Assembly (NCBI GenBank): GCA_902826155.1
Contig: CADEDU010000104.1
Location: 1 to 19,532, forward strand
Length of the DNA stretch: 19,532 bases
Reading direction: 5' to 3'
Source of the DNA: an uncultured beta proteobacterium
Lineage (GTDB): Bacteria; Pseudomonadota; Gammaproteobacteria; Burkholderiales; SG8-39
Shown here: one piece after another, positions 14,925 to 19,532 of the stretch
Layout: each line of letters opens with the position of its first letter
Numbering within the stretch: position 1 is the stretch's first letter
Translations under genes and position numbers: made by a program
The notes under the pieces: model-generated
Told to the model about the DNA's origin: nothing
Database searches by the model: none
What the model saw: the letters and a program-made list of their open reading frames with translations, nothing else

Positions 14925-15430
14925 GCGAGGGCGAGATCGCCGACGCGCCGGCGGCGCTGCTTCGCTGCATCGAGGCTGCGGAGTTGCTCGGCCAGCCGCA
15001 GCCGCTCTACCGTGCCGTCGATGCGGCGCTGAATCAAAGCGTCGGTCATCGTCTGTTTACGATGATGGTGCTCGCCCGTGATGGGGTAAAAGTGCGCCGG
15101 GTGTACAGCAGTCGCCCCGACGTTTATCCGGTCGGCGGGTTCAAGACGCACCGGCAGACGCCCTGGGGACGCCACGTGCTGGGTGAGGGCAAGCCCTATG
15201 TCGGCCGCAACGCCGACGACATCCGCTGGGGGTTCGCTGACGCCGAGCTGATCTTCTCCCTGGGGTGCGAGTCGATCCTCAACGTGCCGGTGAAGTGGGA
15301 CGGCCGCGTGCTGGGCACGCTCAACCTGCTGGAGCGCGCGGGCTTCTATGAAGAGCGGCATCTGGAGCGAGTGCGGCCGTTTGCGGCGCTGCTGGTGCCG
15401 GCGTTCCAGTTCGAGATCGCGGCGGCCTGA
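14921..15430 (+). CDS. Small stand-alone GAF-domain protein
   Basis: The 169-residue protein is nearly all one GAF domain (about 25-165), with the typical LFTMMVLARDGVKVRRVYSS strand pair and SILNVPVKWDGRVLGTLNLLE near the end (119-138). No kinase, cyclase or DNA-binding part is attached. GAF domains bind small molecules, so it may sense or carry the imported compound or an intermediate; alternatively it may be enzymatic, as in fRMsr-type GAF proteins, but the Cys pattern of those is not evident. Its ATG at 14921 overlaps the stop of the AroQ-like gene, making it the last gene of the plus-strand cluster. Confidence 0.85.
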   Translation: MSEGEIADAPAALLRCIEAAELLGQPQPLYRAVDAALNQSVGHRLFTMMVLARDGVKVRRVYSSRPDVYPVGGFKTHRQTPWGRHVLGEGKPYVGRNADDIRWGFADAELIFSLGCESILNVPVKWDGRVLGTLNLLERAGFYEERHLERVRPFAALLVPAFQFEIAAA

Positions 15431-15434
15431 TCTG

Positions 15435-15476
15435 CGGCGCGAGTGCGCGCCGATTCCCTCCGCGCAGCGTGCTGCG
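15435..15476. terminator. Two hairpins between convergent genes, possible bidirectional terminator
   Basis: CGGCGCG (15435-15441) pairs perfectly with CGCGCCG (15446-15452) around a 4-base loop. A second stem, CGCAG (15463-15467) with CTGCG (15472-15476), follows. They fill the 54-bp gap between the convergent GAF and hydrolase genes. There is no T-run on either side, so the terminator call rests on position and stem strength. Confidence 0.45.
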
Positions 15477-15484
15477 GCAGACGG

Positions 15485-16369
15485 TCAGCCGCGCAAAAAC
15501 GCGCGCATCGGCTCGATCACGTCTTGCGGGGCTTCCTCCGGAATGAAGTGCCCGCACTGCGTGTGGACGACGCGCACGTCGCGCACGTAACGGCGCCAGA
15601 TCTCCAGCGGATCAGCGGCCACCCGCTTGCGGTCGCTCCAGGCGTTCGACAGGAACGCGAGCAGCGGGCACTCGATGCTGTGCCCGGCCGCGACATCGAC
15701 GCGATCGAGATCGTTGTCGATGGTGGCGCCGGCGCGATAGTCGGCGCAGCTCGCAGCGATGACCTCGGGGCGGCGAAACGCCGCGCAATATTGCTCGAGC
15801 GCATCTTCGGTCATGCGCGATTCGATACCGGTCCACTTCTTCACCAGATGGCGAAGGAAGAAGTCCGGATCGTGGCCGATCATGCGTTCGGGAAACGGCG
15901 CGGGTTGGGCAAGAAACCCCCAGTGGAACGATCCGACCGCGAAGCCGGGATTGGCTGCCTCCCAATTCGCGCCGGTCGGAATGATGTCGAGTGTGATCAG
16001 CCTCGACACGCGCGCGCGATGATCGAACGCCATGCGGTAGGCGATGCGGCCGCCGCGATCGTGTCCGACCACGGCGAATCGCTGATGGCCCAGTTTGCTC
16101 ATCAACGCGGCGCATTCGGCTGCCAGCGTGCGTTTGGAGTAGTTCGATGAATCAGGAAGCGGTGTCGGCGCATCGCTTGCACCGTAGCCGCGCACATCGG
16201 GGACGACCACCGAGAACTCGCGCGCCAGTTCGGGCGCGAGGAAACGCCAGATGTAGTGCGTCTGCGGATAACCGTGCAGCAGCAGCACAGCCGGCCCCTG
16301 CCCGGCCGTATGCACCGACCACGACGCGCTGCCGATGGTCACGCGCTTTTCTTTGAATCCTTCGATCAT
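15485..16369 (-). CDS. Haloacetate/fluoroacetate dehalogenase-family alpha/beta hydrolase
   Basis: The 294-residue protein has GHDRGGR (102-108), with Asp104 as nucleophile in place of the usual Ser. Spacing matches the Rhodopseudomonas fluoroacetate dehalogenase residues as I recall them: Asp104/Arg105/Arg108 (110/111/114), Asp128 (134), His149-Trp150 (155-156) and His274 (280). CADYRAGA supplies a Tyr (211) near the Tyr219 position. The His-Trp-Tyr halide pocket supports hydrolytic dehalogenation of a 2-haloacid; epoxide hydrolases share the Asp nucleophile but not this pocket. I start at the ATG at 16369 (GGGAGAG upstream); the longer open frame runs through a GC-rich tandem repeat and encodes only Gly/Arg-rich residues. 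No signal peptide, so it is cytoplasmic. Confidence 0.85.
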   Translation of the reverse strand: MIEGFKEKRVTIGSASWSVHTAGQGPAVLLLHGYPQTHYIWRFLAPELAREFSVVVPDVRGYGASDAPTPLPDSSNYSKRTLAAECAALMSKLGHQRFAVVGHDRGGRIAYRMAFDHRARVSRLITLDIIPTGANWEAANPGFAVGSFHWGFLAQPAPFPERMIGHDPDFFLRHLVKKWTGIESRMTEDALEQYCAAFRRPEVIAASCADYRAGATIDNDLDRVDVAAGHSIECPLLAFLSNAWSDRKRVAADPLEIWRRYVRDVRVVHTQCGHFIPEEAPQDVIEPMRAFLRG

Positions 16370-16375
16370 TGCTAT

Positions 16376-16455
16376 CGCTCTCCCGCCCCCCGCCAATCGG
16401 GACGCTCTCCCGCCCCCCCGCCAACCGGGACGCTCTCCCGCCCCCCGCCCTCCCT
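16376..16455. repeat. GC-rich tandem repeat, about 2.8 copies of 27-28 bp
   Basis: Units begin with CGCTCTCCCGCC at 16376, 16403 and 16431; the first two end with CGGGA, and the third diverges after about 20 bases. The C-run is 6, 7 and 6 long. On the minus strand each unit gives GGCGGGAGAGCG, so the ribosome site of the downstream dehalogenase-family gene is itself the last part of the repeat. It lies in the 189-bp gap between the two minus-strand hydrolase genes. Confidence 0.8.
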
Positions 16456-16500
16456 CTCTCGCGCGACTCACGTCGCTAGAGAAGGAGGGGGCCGAATATG

Positions 16501-16519
16501 CAGCGCAGCTTGTGCGCTG
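16501..16519. terminator. 7-bp hairpin downstream of dienelactone hydrolase gene
   Basis: CAGCGCA (16501-16507) pairs perfectly with TGCGCTG (16513-16519) around a 5-base loop. No T-run follows on the minus strand. It could terminate, pause or stabilise the transcript between the two hydrolase genes. Confidence 0.45.
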
Positions 16520-16537
16520 ATTGTTGGGGCGTTCTTC

Positions 16538-16558
16538 CGCGGGCGTTACGTTCCCGCG
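16538..16558 (-). terminator. Hairpin directly after the dienelactone hydrolase stop
   Basis: CGCGGG (16538-16543) and CCCGCG (16553-16558) form a 6-bp stem with a 9-base loop, touching the stop codon of the minus-strand gene. Again no T-run, so a weak terminator or mRNA 3'-end structure is as likely. Confidence 0.4.
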
Positions 16559-17470
16559 TTACGCCACGCCGTTCTTGCGGAACGAGGCAAGCATGCGCTT
16601 CCAGCCGTCGTCAGCCGCCTCTTTGCGATAGCTCGGCCGGTAGTCGGCGTTGAAGGCGTGCGGCATGCCCGGATACACATGGATCATCGACTGCTTGTCC
16701 TTGCCGAACGCGAGCAGCGCCGCGTTCATGCGATCGACCATGTTCTGCGGAATGCCTTGATCGGCGCCACCGTACAGACCGAGCACCGGCGCGTTGAGCT
16801 TGTCGGCGACGTCGATCGGTGTGAGCGGCATCGTCGGCGGCGCCGGGTTCAGGCCGCCGTACCAGGCGACGCCCGCCTTCACCCGCGGGTTGTGTGCGGT
16901 GTACATCCAGGTGGTGCGGCCACCGCGGCAGAAGCCGGTGATCCCGAGCTTGTTGACGTTGGCACGCGCGTGTTTTGCAGCCCACTCTACGGTCGAATCG
17001 AGATCGGCGAAGCACTGTTCGTCGGTGAGCTTGTTGGCGCCGGCGATGACTTCCTTGATGTCGGCGACCTTGGTGAGATCGCCGATGCGCGAATACGGCT
17101 CGGTCACCACGGCGAAGTAGCCCGCCTTGGCCAGACGCCGGGCGACGTCCTTGATGTGTTCGTGCGCCCCCCAGATCTCGGGGATGACCAGCACCGTGGC
17201 GAACTTGCCCGCGCGCTTCGGCGCAGCGTAGTACACCGGGATCTGTTTGCCGTCTTTGGCTGGGATCTGCACGTCGCCGGCGTCGAGACCATCGGCAGGC
17301 GTGACGATCATCGTCTGCGCCATCACCGGGCGCGCCGACAGCGCGATGCCGGCCGCGGCACTCGATACCAGGAAGCCGCGCCGCGAGAACGGCACCGCGG
17401 GCACCAAGCTGTTGAAATGCGAATCTTCGGGGTCGAACTGCGCGGGGTCGAACTGCGTGCGATCGTTCAA
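16559..17470 (-). CDS. Tat-exported dienelactone hydrolase family protein
   Basis: The 303-residue protein has a twin-arginine signal, SRRGFLVSSAAAGIALS (29-45), with a likely cut after residue 51 (VMA before Q). The mature part is an alpha/beta hydrolase with the dienelactone hydrolase triad: Cys181 in GFCRGGR, Asp237 in GGADQG and His271 in PGMPHAF; PEIWG (97-101) supplies the Glu that pairs with the Cys. Exported members often have broad ester or lactone activity, so the substrate is open. The start is TTG at 17470, supported by AAGGAG at 17479-17484 with an 8-base spacer. The N-terminus holds a duplicated QFDPA from a 15-bp repeat (17429-17457). It is probably co-transcribed with the dehalogenase-family gene downstream. 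Confidence 0.9.
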   Translation of the reverse strand: MNDRTQFDPAQFDPEDSHFNSLVPAVPFSRRGFLVSSAAAGIALSARPVMAQTMIVTPADGLDAGDVQIPAKDGKQIPVYYAAPKRAGKFATVLVIPEIWGAHEHIKDVARRLAKAGYFAVVTEPYSRIGDLTKVADIKEVIAGANKLTDEQCFADLDSTVEWAAKHARANVNKLGITGFCRGGRTTWMYTAHNPRVKAGVAWYGGLNPAPPTMPLTPIDVADKLNAPVLGLYGGADQGIPQNMVDRMNAALLAFGKDKQSMIHVYPGMPHAFNADYRPSYRKEAADDGWKRMLASFRKNGVA

Positions 17471-17475
17471 GCGAA

Positions 17476-17485
17476 TCTCTCCTTT
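17476..17485 (-). promoter_or_regulatory. Ribosome binding site fixing a TTG start
   Basis: On the minus strand AAAGGAGAGA lies at 17485-17476. Its AAGGAG core ends 8 bases before the TTG at 17470, which decides the start of the exported dienelactone hydrolase. No in-frame ATG or GTG upstream has comparable support. Confidence 0.75.
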
Positions 17486-17577
17486 GTCGGCGAGGTCATG
17501 GAAGTCGGCCTAGACTTGGCGGTCATCGGACGCCGGACGATTTGACTACTGATTGCATCGACATCGCGCCAGATGCA

Positions 17578-17607
17578 GCGTACGCACACACGTACACACG
17601 TACACAC
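17578..17607. repeat. 30-bp alternating purine-pyrimidine tract with ACACACGT repeat
   Basis: Purines and pyrimidines alternate without a break over 30 bp. Inside, ACACACGT repeats at 17586-17593 and 17594-17601 with a partial third copy. It sits in the divergent gap between the dienelactone hydrolase and peroxidase-related genes, 78 bp before the latter. Such tracts can adopt Z-DNA under negative supercoiling; an effect on the promoters is only a possibility. Confidence 0.6.
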
Positions 17608-17685
17608 CCACGCGCGTGGTCGACTCGCTGTTCGCCCGGGCAGGACCGCGTTCGAATCATCCCATAGACCGCACACACACTCCAG

Positions 17686-18279
17686 ATGAGCGCAACCAGC
17701 CAAACCCCGATCAGCCGCTTCCCTGCTCCCGAGCTCAACGATCTTCCCGACGACATCCGCTCCAGGATTCTCGCGTTGCAGGAAAAGTCGGGGTTCGTGC
17801 CGAACGTGTGCCTCGCGCTGGCGCGGCGGCCCGAAGAGTTCCGCGCCTTCTTCGCCTACCACGACGCGCTCATGGAAAAGCAGAGCGGGCTCACCAAGGC
17901 CGAGCGCGAGATGATCGTGGTGACGACCTCAGGGGCGAACCACTGCCAGTACTGCGTGGTGGCGCACGGGGCGATCCTGCGCATCCGTGCCAAGAATCCG
18001 CTGATCGCTGACCAGGTGGCAATCAACCATCACAAGGCCGACATCACGCCGCGTCAGCGCGCGATGCTCGACTTCGGCATGCGCGTGGCAACGGCCTCGC
18101 ACACAGTGAACGACGCCGACTACGACGCGCTGCGTGCCCACGGGTTCACCGATGACGACATCTGGGACATCGCCGCGATCGCCGCGTTTTTCGCGATGTC
18201 GAATCGCATCGCCAATTCGATCTCGCTGCGACCGAACGAAGAGTTCTATCTGATGGGACGTACGCCCAAGAGCGCCTGA
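17686..18279 (+). CDS. Peroxidase-related protein of the AhpD / carboxymuconolactone decarboxylase family
   Basis: The 197-residue protein has the AhpD-type redox centre CQYCVVAH: Cys87, Cys90 and His94, with Glu75 twelve residues before Cys87, the same spacing as Glu118/Cys130/Cys133/His137 in AhpD. The rest (SGLTKAEREMI, LDFGMRVA, DIAAIAAFFAMSNRIAN) fits the uncharacterised peroxidase-related branch. It may reduce peroxides through its dithiol, or act in a decarboxylation like the family's namesake. There is no signal peptide. No Shine-Dalgarno sequence is clear before the ATG at 17686, which is unusual here; family homology begins soon after, so a much later start is unlikely. Confidence 0.88.
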   Translation: MSATSQTPISRFPAPELNDLPDDIRSRILALQEKSGFVPNVCLALARRPEEFRAFFAYHDALMEKQSGLTKAEREMIVVTTSGANHCQYCVVAHGAILRIRAKNPLIADQVAINHHKADITPRQRAMLDFGMRVATASHTVNDADYDALRAHGFTDDDIWDIAAIAAFFAMSNRIANSISLRPNEEFYLMGRTPKSA

Positions 18280-18313
18280 CAGGAGACTCGACCGACTGTT
18301 GGGGCCGCTCTGC

Positions 18314-18718
18314 TTACTTCCTGGGCGCGGGGCGTTCCACCGCTGTCTTGCCGGGCGCCGCGGGCTTCTTGGCGGTGATCGCCGAGAGCATGAGCGGAAT
18401 GACGATGATGCCCACCAGCGCGGCGGTGCCGCCAATCAACCAGCGCCGGGTACGCTGGCGCTCGGCTTCGCGCGCCATGGCTTCCTGTTCCATCAGGATC
18501 GCCATGCGCTGCCCGATCGCGGCGCGCTGAGGCGACGTGCGTCGATCGATGGCGGGGGCGGCCGGCATTTCCAAAGGTGAGATTCGCGGCTGGTGAGCGC
18601 GCGTTTCAGCCGATGCGCTGGCCGCACGTTTGGGCGCATCGATCTTGATCGTGGCTTCGAGATCGACCGAATCGGGATGCCGCGGCTTGCCCGAGGCCGC
18701 TCTGGATGGCGAAGGCAT
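18314..18718 (-). CDS. Small hypothetical protein with one C-terminal membrane helix
   Basis: I do not recognise this 134-residue protein. Residues 1-65 are polar, rich in Ala, Pro, Ser and basic residues and probably disordered. Residues 66-92 form a charged, helix-prone stretch (QRMAILMEQEAMAREAERQR) that could be a coiled coil. A single membrane segment follows (about 93-115, WLIGGTAALVGIIVIPLML), then a short Lys/Pro-rich tail. The positive residues before the helix suggest the long N-terminal part is cytoplasmic. The ATG at 18718 has only a weak GGAAC upstream. The opposite strand also has open frames here, but none shows a plausible protein. Confidence 0.6.
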   Translation of the reverse strand: MPSPSRAASGKPRHPDSVDLEATIKIDAPKRAASASAETRAHQPRISPLEMPAAPAIDRRTSPQRAAIGQRMAILMEQEAMAREAERQRTRRWLIGGTAALVGIIVIPLMLSAITAKKPAAPGKTAVERPAPRK

Positions 18719-18968
18719 GAGTTCCGGAGACGCGCGTTTATTCGAACGGACAATCTTCGCGGGGGCGTCATGGCGATGCCAGCAATGCGCGCGAGCCCGT
18801 GCGGCTTAGTACACCGGTGCTTGCGGCGTACTCGCAAGGCGTTGTGGCGAATTTCACCGCATCCCCCGCGATGCGACAAACGTCACGCAGGCGCTCGACC
18901 GGTCGGTACGGCGATCACGCGCTCGCAGGCGATGGGGGCACGCCGGTGTAGGACAGACGTGCCGGTGC

Positions 18969-19532
18969 TCAGATCAGCACGACGTCGTACTGTTCCTGCG
19001 AGTAGCTGCTCTCGACCTGCATCGAGATCGGCTTGGCGATGAAGTCCGACAGCATCGCCAGCGCCTGTGATTCCTCCTCCAGGAACAGGTCGATCACCTG
19101 CTGCGAGGCGAGGATGCGGAACTCGCGCGGATTGAACTGGCGCGCTTCACGCAGGATGCTGCGTAGCACCTCGTAGCACACGGTACGCGGGGTCTTGAGC
19201 TCGCCCCGGCCGCCGCAAATCGGGCAGGGTTCGCACAGCACGTGCGCAAGGCTCTCGCGCGTGCGCTTGCGCGTCATCTCCACCAGGCCGAGCTGGGTGA
19301 AATCGCTCACCGTCATGCGAGTGCGATCTTTCGCCAGCGACTTGTTCAGCTCGGCCAGCACCGAGGCGCGATGCTCGGGGTTGTCCATGTCGATGAAGTC
19401 GATGACGATGATGCCGCCGAGGTTGCGTAGCCGCAGCTGGCGCGCGATCACCTGCGCTGCCTCGAGATTGGTCTTGAAGATGGTGTCGTCGAAATTGCGC
19501 GCGCCGACATAGCCGCCGGTGTTGACGTCGAT
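18969..19532 (-). CDS. rng: Ribonuclease G, C-terminal part (5' end beyond window)
   Basis: The 187 in-window residues begin with IDVNTGG, whose Asp matches RNase E Asp303, and contain IIVIDFIDMD, matching Asp346; these two aspartates hold the catalytic metal. QLRLRNLGG and SDFTQLGLVEMTRKR are also family-typical. CPICGGRG (103-110) is the zinc-link that joins two subunits. The protein ends at EQYDVVLI soon after the small domain, with no long RNase E-type scaffold tail, so RNase G is the better call. It cleaves single-stranded RNA at 5'-monophosphate ends, in 16S rRNA maturation and mRNA decay. The frame is open to the right edge, where the catalytic N-terminal part is missing. Confidence 0.95.
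   Translation of the reverse strand: MDVNTGGYVGARNFDDTIFKTNLEAAQVIARQLRLRNLGGIIVIDFIDMDNPEHRASVLAELNKSLAKDRTRMTVSDFTQLGLVEMTRKRTRESLAHVLCEPCPICGGRGELKTPRTVCYEVLRSILREARQFNPREFRILASQQVIDLFLEEESQALAMLSDFIAKPISMQVESSYSQEQYDVVLI

Noticed and set aside
16376..16455. CRISPR-like array
   Set aside because: Units are contiguous with no unique spacers, and no cas gene is nearby; it is a simple tandem repeat.
16256..17545. 429-codon plus-strand open frame
   Set aside because: It spans the tandem repeat and runs opposite the dienelactone hydrolase, whose Tat signal and catalytic triad establish the minus strand as coding.
18719..18968. Possible gene or RNA in the 250-bp gap before rng
   Set aside because: I see only short frames without ribosome sites and no convincing hairpin; a repeated GCCGGTG near 18950 is direct, not inverted.

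Overview
The window is GC-rich, protein-dense bacterial DNA. Codon use, the RNase G ending and the family mix (an ABC importer of the branched-chain amino acid type, acyl-CoA genes, dienelactone hydrolase, haloacetate dehalogenase family) fit a betaproteobacterium, probably Burkholderiales. That assignment is inference; no rRNA or other phylogenetic marker is present. I see no tRNA, rRNA, CRISPR array, insertion sequence or replication origin.

Left part (1-3174). A subtilisin-family (S8) protease without a visible signal peptide runs off the left edge on the minus strand. Divergent from it, across a 241-bp region with a spaced 11-bp direct repeat, is a 180-residue protein. Its C-terminal half aligns by eye with the protease's own N-terminal pro-region, so it looks like a free-standing prodomain or inhibitor. 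A DMT-family exporter overlaps its 3' end tail to tail. Upstream of the exporter on the same strand is a two-halved protein resembling the DUF4286 family.

Centre (3347-15430). Thirteen plus-strand genes form a catabolic and uptake cluster. They are an acyl-CoA ligase, a complete crotonase, a 3-hydroxyacyl-CoA dehydrogenase, a second dehydrogenase-like protein lacking the NAD site and catalytic residues, a family III CoA-transferase/racemase, an SDR without the catalytic lysine, a five-component HAAT-type ABC importer, a divergent type II dehydroquinase homologue and a GAF protein. Overlapping ATGA junctions join LivF, the dehydroquinase-like gene and the GAF gene. A good sigma70-like promoter sits before the binding-protein gene, and a strong hairpin sits between it and the first permease gene. 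The likely theme is import of a carboxylic acid, CoA activation, epimerisation and beta-oxidation-like steps. No acyl-CoA dehydrogenase or thiolase is present, so the substrate is not determined.

Right part (15485-19532). Two minus-strand hydrolases follow: a haloacetate/fluoroacetate dehalogenase-family enzyme with the full residue set, and a Tat-exported dienelactone hydrolase starting at TTG. The gap between them holds a GC-rich tandem repeat and two hairpins. A divergent AhpD-like peroxidase-related gene, a small single-pass membrane protein and the C-terminal part of RNase G (rng) complete the window.

The most unusual items are the protease/stand-alone prodomain pair and the run of family members with altered active sites (dehydrogenase-like pseudoenzyme, lysine-less SDR, altered dehydroquinase) built into one transport-linked CoA cluster.
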